Source: Isoptericola halalbus
Lineage (GTDB): Bacteria; Actinomycetota; Actinomycetes; Actinomycetales; Cellulomonadaceae
Reading direction: 5' to 3'
Length of the DNA stretch: 64,000 nt
NCBI GenBank assembly: GCA_009663185.1
Contig: VJZX01000012.1
Span: 1-64,000, forward strand
The notes under the pieces are model-generated. The model did no database searches and was not told where the DNA came from. It saw nothing but the letters and a program-made list of their open reading frames with translations. Both the position numbers and the translations under genes were made by a program. This document shows, piece by piece, positions 8,901-16,415 of the stretch. How positions within the stretch are numbered: position 1 is the stretch's first letter; every line of letters begins with the position of its first letter.

Positions 8901-9521
8901 ATGGACGACAAGGTCAAGCTCGCCGGGCTGTTGCTCGGTGGATACCTTCTCGGTCGGACGAAGAAGATGAGATTGGCGCTCATGATCGCCGCAGGCATCG
9001 CGGGCAAGCGCTTGAAGGACGAGTCGCAAGGGGCCGGGCTGCTGGGTGGCCTGGGCGGACTTCGCGACTCCGTGCTCTCGTCGCCCGAGATCAAGCGACT
9101 GCAGGGCGAGGTCACGGGCAAGCTGGTGGGCGCCGGGAAGGCCGCCGCTCTCGCGGCCGCCAACAGGAGGATCGACTCGCTCAGCTCCACGATCCAGGAC
9201 CAGACCGAGCGCCTCCGAGCCATGCAGCCTCCGTCCGCGCCCGAGCCAGGCGAAGAGCCGGAGGAGGAGCCCGCCGAGGACGTGACCGAGGAACCCGCCG
9301 AGGAGGAGCCGGAGGCTGAGGCCGAGGAGGAGCCCGAGGCTGAGGCCGAGGAGGAGCCCGAGGAGGAGCGCAAGCCGCCCGCTCGGAGCAGGAGCACCCG
9401 GAAGAAGGCCGGGGACACCGGCGGCGGAACCGACACGACGGCCAAGTCTGCGCGCGCCCCCGCGAAGAAGCCTGCCGCGCCGCGCCAGCGGAGGGCCTCC
9501 GGCTCCCGCAAGTCGAGCTGA
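8901..9521 (+). CDS. Gas vesicle cluster protein, GvpY-like
   Basis: A 206-residue protein, first gene of the gas vesicle cluster, with GGAGG five bases before the ATG. The N-terminal 40 residues contain a hydrophobic KLAGLLLGGYLLGRTKKMRL stretch; the middle is helical; residues 110-160 are a Glu/Ala/Pro-rich acidic block encoded by a 24-base tandem repeat; the C terminus is Lys/Arg-rich and histone-tail-like. I do not recognise a catalytic domain. Its place ahead of the SRPBCC gene resembles the gvpY-gvpZ pair of Streptomyces clusters, hence the tentative name. Possibly an assembly factor or membrane tether. Confidence 0.6.
   Translation: MDDKVKLAGLLLGGYLLGRTKKMRLALMIAAGIAGKRLKDESQGAGLLGGLGGLRDSVLSSPEIKRLQGEVTGKLVGAGKAAALAAANRRIDSLSSTIQDQTERLRAMQPPSAPEPGEEPEEEPAEDVTEEPAEEEPEAEAEEEPEAEAEEEPEEERKPPARSRSTRKKAGDTGGGTDTTAKSARAPAKKPAAPRQRRASGSRKSS
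9300..9371 (+). repeat. 24-base in-gene tandem repeat
   Basis: Two nearly identical 24-base units (9300-9323, 9324-9347) and a diverged third (9348-9371) encode the acidic EEEPEAEA repeats of the GvpY-like protein. Being a multiple of three, copy number can change without breaking the frame. Confidence 0.8.
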
Positions 9522-9544
9522 CACGAACGGCGCGAGGAGAAGTC

Positions 9545-10537
9545 ATGAACGACAAGTCCCGGAAGTCCGCCACCAGCGGACCTGGCGCCAACAGCCTCCC
9601 GCTGGCGCCGCTGAAGGACTCGCTGGGCGGGTTCGCGAAGGCCGTCGGCAACCGTGCGATCGACAAGGTGTCCGAGAAGGCGGGCGGGGTGACGGAGCGT
9701 CTCACCGGCTATGCGGAAGGGCGCCCTTCGCCTGCCGCCGCGGCAGCCGGCAAGGGCGCCGAAGAGATGGTCGACAACGGCTCACCCCTCAAGGCGGGCG
9801 TCAAGGCGGCCGCGACCGGCCTGAAGGAGGCCGCGACCGGCGTGTCGGACAAGGTCAAGAACCTGTTCGGTGGCAAGGGTGGCGGGAACGGCAAGGCGTT
9901 CAAGTTCAACAACATCGTCGAGTCGATCGACGTCGGCGCTCCCGTGGATGTCGTGTACAACGCGTGGACGGAGTACGACCGCTGGCCCGACTTCATGAAG
10001 AAGGTAGAACACGCCGAGCTCGACCCGGACGAGGGCACGGTCGCGTTCAAGGGCCAGGTGTTCTGGTCGCACCGCCAGTGGGAGACCACCATCACCGACC
10101 AGATTCCCGACAAGCGGATCGCCTGGGACTCGACCGGTCAGAAGGGCCACCTGAGTGGCGTCGTGACGTTCCATGAGCTCGGCGAGGACCTGACCCGCGT
10201 CGTCCTGGTGGTCGAGTACCACCACAAGGGGTTCATGGAGAAGACGGCGAACATCTGGCGCGCCCTCAACCGGAGGCTGCGGCTGGAGCTCAAGTTCTTC
10301 GTCCGGTACGTCATGACCGACGTCGTGCTCCACCCCGACGACGTCGAGGGGTACCGGGCCGAGATCCAGGACGGCGAAGTGGTGCGCACCCACGACGAGG
10401 TGGTCGAGGAGGAGTCCGCGCGAGCCGAGGAAGGCGAGGAGTACGACGAGGAAGACGAGTACGACGAGGAGGGCGAGGACAGCGAGGAAGACATCGAAGA
10501 GGAAGAGCCGCAGGAGGCTCCGGCCCAGGCCCGGTGA
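9545..10537 (+). CDS. SRPBCC-domain gas vesicle protein, GvpZ-like
   Basis: A 330-residue protein in three parts: an N-terminal 115 residues with amphipathic Ala/Gly/Lys-rich helices; a SRPBCC (START/polyketide-cyclase) domain from about residue 118 (NNIVESIDVGAPVDVVYNAW) to 250; and a very acidic tail (residues 285-325, long runs of Asp/Glu). SRPBCC domains bind hydrophobic ligands in a deep cavity, which would suit a factor handling sticky GvpA subunits, but that is inference. AGGAG precedes the ATG. It lies between the Y-like gene and gvpA, as gvpZ does in related clusters. Confidence 0.72.
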   Translation: MNDKSRKSATSGPGANSLPLAPLKDSLGGFAKAVGNRAIDKVSEKAGGVTERLTGYAEGRPSPAAAAAGKGAEEMVDNGSPLKAGVKAAATGLKEAATGVSDKVKNLFGGKGGGNGKAFKFNNIVESIDVGAPVDVVYNAWTEYDRWPDFMKKVEHAELDPDEGTVAFKGQVFWSHRQWETTITDQIPDKRIAWDSTGQKGHLSGVVTFHELGEDLTRVVLVVEYHHKGFMEKTANIWRALNRRLRLELKFFVRYVMTDVVLHPDDVEGYRAEIQDGEVVRTHDEVVEEESARAEEGEEYDEEDEYDEEGEDSEEDIEEEEPQEAPAQAR

Positions 10538-10561
10538 GCCGGGCCCCACAAAGGAGGCAGC

Positions 10562-11032
10562 ATGGGAGAGCTCACTACGGCCCGCTCGCGGGGCTATATC
10601 GACCGTCCCTCGTCGTCGTCGCTCGCCGACGTCGTCAACATCATCCTCGACAAAGGTCTCGTCATCGACGCCTTCGTCCGCGTCTCGGTCGTCGGCATCG
10701 AGATCCTCACCATCGACGCCCGCATCGTGATCGCGAGCGTCGACACGTACCTGCGTTTCGCGGAGGCCACCAACCGTATGGACCTGGAGAGGGTCGGCGG
10801 GCGCGACCTTCCGGAGCTCGTGGACGATGTCAGCAAGAGCGGCTCCCACGGGAAGACGAAGGGCATGCTCCAGGGCGCGAAGGAGGCGCTGTTCGGCGAC
10901 GAGGACGAGAAGGGTCGCGCAAACAAGGCCAAGGAAGAGGAGGCTGCGGAGGCTGAGGCTGAGGAGAAGCCGAGGCAGCGGAAACCGCAGGAGCAGCCCC
11001 GACGCCGGCCTGCCCGCAAGGAGCAGACGTGA
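10562..11032 (+). CDS. gvpA: Gas vesicle structural protein GvpA
   Basis: The main shell protein. Residues 18-75 are canonical Gvp[21 protein letters not shown] then [20 protein letters not shown] and [11 protein letters not shown], the amphipathic helix-strand-strand-helix that polymerises into the ribs. A charged 80-residue tail follows (Lys/Glu/Arg-rich), longer than in cyanobacterial or halophile GvpA but of the kind seen in actinobacterial proteins; it would decorate the vesicle or recruit cytoplasmic factors. AAAGGAGG lies upstream of ATG 10562. The stop overlaps gvpF by ATGA-like coupling (11029-11032). Confidence 0.92.
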   Translation: MGELTTARSRGYIDRPSSSSLADVVNIILDKGLVIDAFVRVSVVGIEILTIDARIVIASVDTYLRFAEATNRMDLERVGGRDLPELVDDVSKSGSHGKTKGMLQGAKEALFGDEDEKGRANKAKEEEAAEAEAEEKPRQRKPQEQPRRRPARKEQT

Positions 11033-11799
11033 GCACGAGCGCGACCGGGGACGTCGACGTGCGCGTCGGGCAGAGCCTGTACCTCTACGGCCTGGTGATG
11101 CCCGACGCGCACGTTCCGGACGACCTGACCGGACTCCAGGGCGAACGGGTGCGCGCCGAACGGCTCACGTACCTCACCGCACTCGTCTCGGATCTCCCGG
11201 GCGAGCAGGTCGTCGGCCTGCCCGCCGAGCTTCGCGCGCACGCCTTAGTGCTCGACCAGATGGCCAGCATCTGTCCTGTCCTGCCCATGCAGTTCGGCAT
11301 GATCGCCGACGGCCTGGACGCCATCGGCTCCGCGGTTCCCACGGAGCGCCAGCGGACATTCGCCGAAGACCTCCGCGAGCTGGCCGACGTCGTCCAGCTC
11401 AGCCTTTCCGCGCGCTACCACCAAGACGCCGTCATCGCCGAGCTCGTCCGTGAGGAGCCGGAGATACGCCGGCTCCGAGAGCTCACGCGCGGACGGCCCG
11501 AGGAGGCGACCTACGAGGCGCGCATCCGGCTGGGCGAGCTGGTCGTCGCGGGGTTCGACCGCAAGCGGGCGGTGGACGCCGACCGCCTCGAGCGCGCGGT
11601 CCTGCCCCTGGTGCAGAAGCTGCGGTACCGCGAGGTCACCCAGGTCGACGCCGTGCTCGAGGCCGCCGTCCTCGTCCGCAGGGACGCGGTGGCGCGCTTC
11701 GAGGAAGGGCTCGAGGGCGTGGCCGCCGGGCTGGCCGGGCGCATCGCACTGCGCCTCGTCGGACCCCAGGCACCCTACGACTTCGTCGAGGAGGTGTGA
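11029..11799 (+). CDS. gvpF: Gas vesicle protein GvpF/GvpL family
   Basis: A 256-residue GvpL/F-family protein (PF06386 type). It opens with [17 protein letters not shown] and contains [20 protein letters not shown], the conserved core of the first domain, and ends with [17 protein letters not shown], close to the usual GPxPPYSF terminus. The family is a minor component or chaperone contacting GvpA during nucleation. The GTG start at 11029 overlaps the gvpA stop. A second family member (gvpL) sits at the end of the cluster. Confidence 0.9.
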   Translation: MSTSATGDVDVRVGQSLYLYGLVMPDAHVPDDLTGLQGERVRAERLTYLTALVSDLPGEQVVGLPAELRAHALVLDQMASICPVLPMQFGMIADGLDAIGSAVPTERQRTFAEDLRELADVVQLSLSARYHQDAVIAELVREEPEIRRLRELTRGRPEEATYEARIRLGELVVAGFDRKRAVDADRLERAVLPLVQKLRYREVTQVDAVLEAAVLVRRDAVARFEEGLEGVAAGLAGRIALRLVGPQAPYDFVEEV

Positions 11800-11802
11800 G
11801 CC

Positions 11803-12057
11803 GTGGGCCTGATCAGTGCCCTGGTCACGCTGCCGCTCGCCCCGGTTCGGGGCGTCGTCTGGATCGCGGAGAAGGTCCGAGACGAGGCCGAGCGCCAGTA
11901 CTACGACCCCGGCACGATCCGTCGGCAGCTCGACGAGGTGGCCGAGGCCCGGGAGAACGGCTCGATCGACGACGCGGAGGCCGACGCCCTGGAGGAGGCT
12001 CTCGTGGCCAGGCTCGTCGAGGCCAACCGCCGCCGGCGGCAGGGAGGGCAGTCATGA
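11803..12057 (+). CDS. gvpG: Gas vesicle protein GvpG
   Basis: An 84-residue GvpG with the typical N terminus GLISALVTLPLAPVRGVVWI and the downstream helix AEKVRDEAERQYYDPGTIRR. GvpG is an accessory or nucleation factor, usually next to gvpF as here. GTG start at 11803, three bases after the gvpF stop with GGAGG inside the gvpF end. The stop overlaps gvpO (ATGA). Confidence 0.88.
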   Translation: MGLISALVTLPLAPVRGVVWIAEKVRDEAERQYYDPGTIRRQLDEVAEARENGSIDDAEADALEEALVARLVEANRRRRQGGQS

Positions 12058-12509
12058 GCCAGGACCCGAAGGACGCGGCCGACGCCGAGCGCCGTCCCCG
12101 TCGTCCGCGCTCCGAGGCCGGGCACGCTCGACCGTCGGACAGCGCCGAGCGCCGGAGGCGCCCGCGCGAGGCGGAGGACCGCAAGCCGGTCCACACCCGC
12201 ACCGAGGCGGACGAAGGCGAGCGCAGGAAGCCGGAACAGCGAACGACGCCGGACGGGCTCGACGCCCGCGGGGCGGTGCGCCGAGCCCTCGAGGAGCTCA
12301 CCGCGCTCACCGACCGCGCCGTCGAGAACGTCGTCGGCATCGAGCGTGACGACGACGCGTGGACGGTCACCGTCGAGGTCCTCGAGGACGCACACATCCC
12401 GAGCACGTCCGACATCCTGGCCGAATACGAGGTGCGGCTCAGCGCCGACGGAGACCTCCTCGGCTACAGCCGCGGACGGCGGTACGTCCGCGGCCGGACA
12501 GAGGCCTGA
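12054..12509 (+). CDS. gvpO: Gas vesicle protein GvpO
   Basis: A 151-residue protein. The first 70 residues are Arg/Glu/Asp-rich and disordered; the GvpO domain (about residues 75-150) contains VRRALEELTALTDRAVENVV, WTVTVEVLEDAHIPSTSDIL then YEVRLSADGDLLGYSRGRRY, the diagnostic end of the family. GvpO is needed for vesicle formation in several lineages. The ATG at 12054 overlaps the gvpG stop. Confidence 0.9.
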   Translation: MSQDPKDAADAERRPRRPRSEAGHARPSDSAERRRRPREAEDRKPVHTRTEADEGERRKPEQRTTPDGLDARGAVRRALEELTALTDRAVENVVGIERDDDAWTVTVEVLEDAHIPSTSDILAEYEVRLSADGDLLGYSRGRRYVRGRTEA

Positions 12510-12542
12510 GGTGGCGTGCCCGGCAACCAGAGAGGCGGCACC

Positions 12543-12977
12543 ATGACCGTGGTCAGCGGCCCGGGCGGCGCCCTGGAACCGCGACGCTCGCGCGACGGGA
12601 CGCTCGAGCACGTGATCGAGACGGTGCTCGACAAGGGGCTTGTGCTCAACGCCGACATCATGGTGTCGGTCGCCGGAATCGAGCTGCTGGGCATCCGGAT
12701 CCGCGCCGCGCTCGCCTCGTTCGACACCGCCGCACGCTATGGTCTCGAGTTCCCTGCCGGGACGGACCGGGACACGGTGGCCTGGCAGCAGGCTCTCGAG
12801 CCGAAGGAGACCTGCCCGAGCTGCGGCAAGAGCTCGCCGAAAGCACAGCTGCTCGAGGAGTACTGCCCGTGGTGCGGGTGGGAGAGCGCCCTGGCGCTGC
12901 GCGAGGGCTCGGCCCGCGCCGTCGAGCCTGCCGAGGACGAAGGAACGCCGGACGAGGACGACGGCCGCGATGACTGA
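12543..12977 (+). CDS. gvpJ: Gas vesicle protein GvpJ-like with C-terminal zinc ribbon
   Basis: A 144-residue GvpA/J/S-family protein. Residues 20-70 hold the GvpA-like core (TLEHVIETVLDKGLVLNADI, MVSVAGIELLGIRIRAALAS). The C-terminal part departs from the shell protein: CPSCG (about residue 95) and CPWCG (about residue 115), spaced by 16 residues, make a clear four-cysteine zinc-ribbon pattern, followed by an acidic tail. Start at ATG 12543 after GAGGCGG; a frame start at 12516 is less likely. The stop overlaps the next gene by 8 bases. The zinc ribbon suggests a protein- or nucleic-acid-binding minor component. Confidence 0.82.
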   Translation: MTVVSGPGGALEPRRSRDGTLEHVIETVLDKGLVLNADIMVSVAGIELLGIRIRAALASFDTAARYGLEFPAGTDRDTVAWQQALEPKETCPSCGKSSPKAQLLEEYCPWCGWESALALREGSARAVEPAEDEGTPDEDDGRDD

Positions 12978-13932
12978 GCGCGTGCTGACGACCCGCACGG
13001 GACCCGACCGCGAGGCGTCGTCGGCCATGGAACCGACCCGGGACCCGCGAGTCACCCTGCCCGACCTGCTGGACGTGCTGCTCGACAAGGGCGTCTACCT
13101 CGACCTCGACCTCATCGTCACCGTCGCAGACATCCCGTTGATCGGTGTGAGCCTGCGCGCCATGGTCGCCGGCATGGAGACGATGCTGGAACGCGGGATG
13201 ATGCTCGACTGGGACGAGCAGACGCGCGAGTGGGCCCGGCGCTCGCTCTCGCGTCGTGTCCCGCTCGCCGACGACGAGGACGTCGTCGCGCGGATGGCGG
13301 GCGGGCACCGCCAGGAGGAGCCCTACGTCACATGGCGTCCGGGGATCGTCTACCTCACCACCCGGCGGGTCATGGTCTGGCGCGCCGACCCTCGCGAGCT
13401 GCTCTGGCAGGCGCCCCTCGACCAGATCACCGAGGTTGCCCTGGAGTCCGAGCGCAGCATCGGGGGCGACGAGCGCACCCGGGTGGCCGTGACCACCCCC
13501 GCCGGGAGAACGCTGCTCTCTGCGGCGACGCCCGAGCGCCTCGGCGCCCAGCTGCGCGAGGCCGTCCTCGGCGGGCCTGCGGCGGTACCTGAGAGCCGCG
13601 CGGAGGCGCTGCTCCAGGCGAGGGTCTGGTACCTGGAGGACCTGGCCGGCGGGTCGGTGTGGCGGGGCGGGACCGGCACGCTCCACCGCACCGACGGCCT
13701 GACCTGGAAGGGCGTCCGCGACGCCCGGCCCGCGGTCCGCCTGAGGCCGGAGCAGGTCCGATCCGTCGACGTGGTCCGGGGCCGCCGGACGCCGGTGGGC
13801 CGCGAGATGCTCGTCGTGCGCGGCGACGCGACCACCGCCCGTCTCGCCACCGAGGACACGGCACGCTGGGCCGAGGCGTTGTCCGACGTCGCGGGAGCGG
13901 GCACCCTGCCGGGAACGGGAGGAGGGACATGA
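12970..13932 (+). CDS. GvpA-family protein (GvpS/J-like) fused to PH-like domains
   Basis: A 320-residue protein. Residues 25-80 match the GvpA/J/S core (LPDLLDVLLDKGVYLDLDLI, VTVADIPLIGVSLRAMVAGM). Beyond residue 115 comes a block resembling a bacterial PH/GRAM-like domain (PYVTWRPGIVYLTTRRVMVW, DPRELLWQAPLDQITEVALE) and then a second, weaker one (residues 235-310, GTGTLHRTDGLTWKG, VRLRPEQVRSVDVVRG). Ordinary GvpJ/GvpS proteins are about 80-150 residues, so this is a large fusion. It may cap or anchor vesicles to membrane or to another protein. ATG 12970 overlaps the preceding stop, and its own stop overlaps gvpK. Confidence 0.78.
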   Translation: MTERVLTTRTGPDREASSAMEPTRDPRVTLPDLLDVLLDKGVYLDLDLIVTVADIPLIGVSLRAMVAGMETMLERGMMLDWDEQTREWARRSLSRRVPLADDEDVVARMAGGHRQEEPYVTWRPGIVYLTTRRVMVWRADPRELLWQAPLDQITEVALESERSIGGDERTRVAVTTPAGRTLLSAATPERLGAQLREAVLGGPAAVPESRAEALLQARVWYLEDLAGGSVWRGGTGTLHRTDGLTWKGVRDARPAVRLRPEQVRSVDVVRGRRTPVGREMLVVRGDATTARLATEDTARWAEALSDVAGAGTLPGTGGGT

Positions 13933-14252
13933 CGCTGAGAGTCGACGAGAGCAGCCTCAAGGACGGCGTCCTCACGCTCGTGCTGACGCTCGTCGAGGTC
14001 ATCCAGGAGGCGCTTGAGAGCCAGGCGGTGAGACGCCTCGAGAGCGGCGACCTCACCGAGGAGGAGCAGGAGCGGCTCGGCCAGGCCTTGCTCGACCTCG
14101 ACGACGCGCTGGAGGCGATCAAGGCCGACCACGGCCTGACGACCTCGGTCGCGGACCTGCGGCGCGGGCTCGACGACGTCGTCGACGAGATGATCGACAA
14201 GCTCGTCAACCCGGATCGCTGGTCCCAGGAGTCCCGGGAGGAGGGTGCGTGA
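13929..14252 (+). CDS. gvpK: Gas vesicle protein GvpK
   Basis: A 107-residue GvpK. Conserved features are LVLTLVEVIQEALESQAVRR, the acidic LTEEEQERLGQALLDLDDAL helix and a final VDEMIDKLVNPDRW. GvpK is a small conserved assembly factor. GGAGGG precedes the ATG at 13929; both ends overlap neighbours (ATGA with the fusion gene, GTGA with gvpL). Confidence 0.9.
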   Translation: MTLRVDESSLKDGVLTLVLTLVEVIQEALESQAVRRLESGDLTEEEQERLGQALLDLDDALEAIKADHGLTTSVADLRRGLDDVVDEMIDKLVNPDRWSQESREEGA

Positions 14253-15037
14253 CCGACGCGGAGAGCCTCTACGTCTACGCGGTGGTGCGCGGCGCCCCCG
14301 CCGAGCCAGGCGTCGGCATCGACGGCGCTCCGCTGGACGTCGTGACGGTCGGCGAGGGCCTCTGCGCCGTGGTCCACCACCACACCGGAAGCCCGTACAC
14401 GGGCGCCGACGACGACGTCCGGCGCTGGGTCGTCGAGCACAGCGACGTCGTCGACCGCCTCTGGCAACGCGGGTGCACCCTGCTGCCGATGACGTTCAAC
14501 GTGATCGTCGCCGGCAGCGGCGAGGAGTCGGCCCGGCACCGGCTCGAAGCGTGGCTGACGGCGCACTCCGAGGAGCTCCTCGTGCGGCTCGACCTGCTGG
14601 AGGACCGGGTCGAGCTGCGGGTGGAGATCGGGCTCGACCAGGAGGAGGTCGCGCGCGAGGACCCGAGTGCCGAAGCCGTGCGCGCCGAGCTGGAGGGACG
14701 GCCGCCGGGAGTCCAGCGTCTCCTGCGCAAGCGGCTGGAGCGCATCGAGCGCGACCTGACCGACGCCCTCGCCGACGAGCTGTACCAGGAGTACCGCCGT
14801 CGGCTCGCCGGGGTGTCCCAGGAGCTCACGGAGAACCGGCAGGCTCGGGCCGAGCCCGGCGTCGTCTCCGTGCTCAGCGTCTCCCTGCTCGTGCGGCAGG
14901 AGGAGCGCGAGGTCGTCGGGCACGAGCTGGCGGCGATCCGGGACGAGCAGCCCGCCGCGCGCATCCGGTACCTCGGGCCGTGGCCCCCGTACTCCTTCGC
15001 GGACGTGTCCGTGCCGGAGCAGCCGGCCGCCGGCTGA
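14249..15037 (+). CDS. gvpL: Gas vesicle protein GvpL/GvpF family, second copy
   Basis: A 262-residue GvpL/F-family protein starting at GTG 14249, overlapping the gvpK stop. It has the family opening LYVYAVVRGAPAE, the core GCTLLPMTFNVIVAGSGEES, and the terminal GPWPPYSFADV signature. Only modestly similar to the gvpF product in the same cluster, as expected for the paired F and L paralogues. It is the last gene of the gas vesicle run. Confidence 0.9.
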   Translation: MTDAESLYVYAVVRGAPAEPGVGIDGAPLDVVTVGEGLCAVVHHHTGSPYTGADDDVRRWVVEHSDVVDRLWQRGCTLLPMTFNVIVAGSGEESARHRLEAWLTAHSEELLVRLDLLEDRVELRVEIGLDQEEVAREDPSAEAVRAELEGRPPGVQRLLRKRLERIERDLTDALADELYQEYRRRLAGVSQELTENRQARAEPGVVSVLSVSLLVRQEEREVVGHELAAIRDEQPAARIRYLGPWPPYSFADVSVPEQPAAG

Positions 15038-15086
15038 CCGGGCGGTCCGGCCCGCGACGTCCGGCCCTCTGCCTTAGGGTCCTGCC

Positions 15087-15941
15087 ATGACGACGCCCCG
15101 CATCGAGTTCGTGCCGCTCGGCTCCGCCCCCCGCCCTGCCACGGGCGACGACCTCGCCGCGCGCGTCCGGGGGCTGCTCGCCGCCAGCGCAGGCTCCGGG
15201 ATCACGGGCCTCGACGGTGCCCGCACCACCGGCGTGCTCGACGGCTCGGACATCGAGTCGTTCGAGCTCGACCTCACCGGGGTCACGTTCGGCCCGCAGA
15301 GCAAGCCCACCGTCGACGGGTGGGCATCCCCGCAGGTGACGAGCCGCGTGCCGGCGACTGCGGTCCGGCTGCGTCTCGACGCCCACCCGCTGACCGCCAT
15401 CGACCTGCCCGTCGACGTCACCGCCGAGGCCCAGGGCATCCGGTTCGCGTGGGTCGAGGGCACCGACGGGACGGTCGGCGCTCAGCCGATCGAGCCCGAC
15501 CACGACCACCCGGTCACCGGGCACGCACGCGTCGCCGTCGACCAGCGAGGGCTGGCCGGGATGGTGCGCGGGATGCTGTCGGTCGCCCTCGCGTCGCACG
15601 GCGTGACCCTCACGGACCTCGGCGTGGACATCAGCTCGCAAGGACCGCGCGCCGTGAGCGTGCACGCCAGCGCCAAGGTGCGCAAGGGCTTCCTCGGAGC
15701 GAGCGCCGAGGTCACCGCGTCGGCGGAGATCGACGAGAGCATGGTGCTCGTGATCGACGACGTGCGCCTCACGAGCCCGAACCCGCTCGTCGCGGGGATG
15801 CTCGCGATGGTGCGCGGGCGCGTCGAGGGGATGGCGAACCGCCGAATCGACCTGCAGGCCGCGCTGCCACCCGGCGTCCGCCTCGTCGACGTACGGCTCG
15901 ACGCCGGCGAGCAGCTCGTGCTCAGCGCGCGGCTGGGCTGA
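15087..15941 (+). CDS. Hypothetical protein, possibly LmeA/DUF2993-like
   Basis: A 284-residue protein without signal peptide or membrane helix. Alternating beta-strand patterns (SFELDLTGVTFGP, TAVRLRLDAHPLTAIDLPVD, DESMVLVIDDVRL) and LVAGMLAMVRGRVEGMANRR near the C terminus resemble the elongated lipid-binding DUF2993/LmeA fold, but I am not sure of it. It follows gvpL by 49 bases and may be a separate unit; there is no link to vesicles beyond position. Confidence 0.55.
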   Translation: MTTPRIEFVPLGSAPRPATGDDLAARVRGLLAASAGSGITGLDGARTTGVLDGSDIESFELDLTGVTFGPQSKPTVDGWASPQVTSRVPATAVRLRLDAHPLTAIDLPVDVTAEAQGIRFAWVEGTDGTVGAQPIEPDHDHPVTGHARVAVDQRGLAGMVRGMLSVALASHGVTLTDLGVDISSQGPRAVSVHASAKVRKGFLGASAEVTASAEIDESMVLVIDDVRLTSPNPLVAGMLAMVRGRVEGMANRRIDLQAALPPGVRLVDVRLDAGEQLVLSARLG

Positions 15942-15944
15942 GGC

Positions 15945-16262
15945 TCAGCGAACTTCTCGCGCGACCCACGCGAGGTAGTCGGCGTTCCCGCCCTGCACAG
16001 GCGTGGTGAGCACCTCCGGCACGTCGTACGGGTGCCGCTCCACCAGGAACGTCTCGAGCGCCCCGGCCCGGGCGGCAGTCGTCTTGAGCACAGCGCGCCA
16101 CTCGGTCGCGGTCTCGATCGCGTCGTACCACCAGTACGTGCTCACCAACGGCCCGTCGACCTGCCCGCACGCCGCAAGCCGGGCGGCGACGGCGTCGCGC
16201 ACGAGCGCGTTCGCCACGTCCTGGGAGTTAACGGTCGTCACCACCTGCACGACGTCGCTCAT
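15945..16262 (-). CDS. cutA: Divalent-cation tolerance protein CutA
   Basis: A 105-residue CutA1. The family pattern is complete: VQVVTTVNSQDVANALVRDA, then AACGQVDGPLVSTYWWYDAI (usual form NIxxxxSxYxW), WRAVLKTTAAR, then HPYDVPEVLTTPVQGGNADY and a final tryptophan. CutA forms very stable trimers; its ties to copper tolerance are not settled. ATG at 16262; the frame also stays open upstream. Confidence 0.92.
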   Translation of the reverse strand: MSDVVQVVTTVNSQDVANALVRDAVAARLAACGQVDGPLVSTYWWYDAIETATEWRAVLKTTAARAGALETFLVERHPYDVPEVLTTPVQGGNADYLAWVAREVR

Positions 16263-16345
16263 GCCACCGACCGTAGCCGCCGACGCCGGCCGAGGCCGCC
16301 GCACCGACCGCGAACCCCCGACCCCAGCCCACCGGAGACCACTTC

Positions 16346-16399
16346 GAGCACGCCATCTCTGCCGCTACCGCGCCGGACAGCGGCAGAGTTGACGTGCTC
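16346..16399 (-). terminator. Long hairpin after the sugar ABC importer operon
   Basis: A strong two-part stem: outer arms GAGCACG (16346-16352) and CGTGCTC (16393-16399), inner arms CTCTGCCGCT (16357-16366) and AGCGGCAGAG (16379-16388), separated by short mismatched bulges, with a 12-base loop. It begins 17 bases after the stop of the permease gene at 16416, so it should end that operon and isolate cutA. No T-tract. Confidence 0.65.
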
Positions 16400-16415
16400 A
16401 AGAGGAGGTGGCGGG

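Noticed and set aside
9300-9371. CRISPR-like repeats
   Set aside because: The units are adjacent, without spacers, and encode an acidic protein tract.
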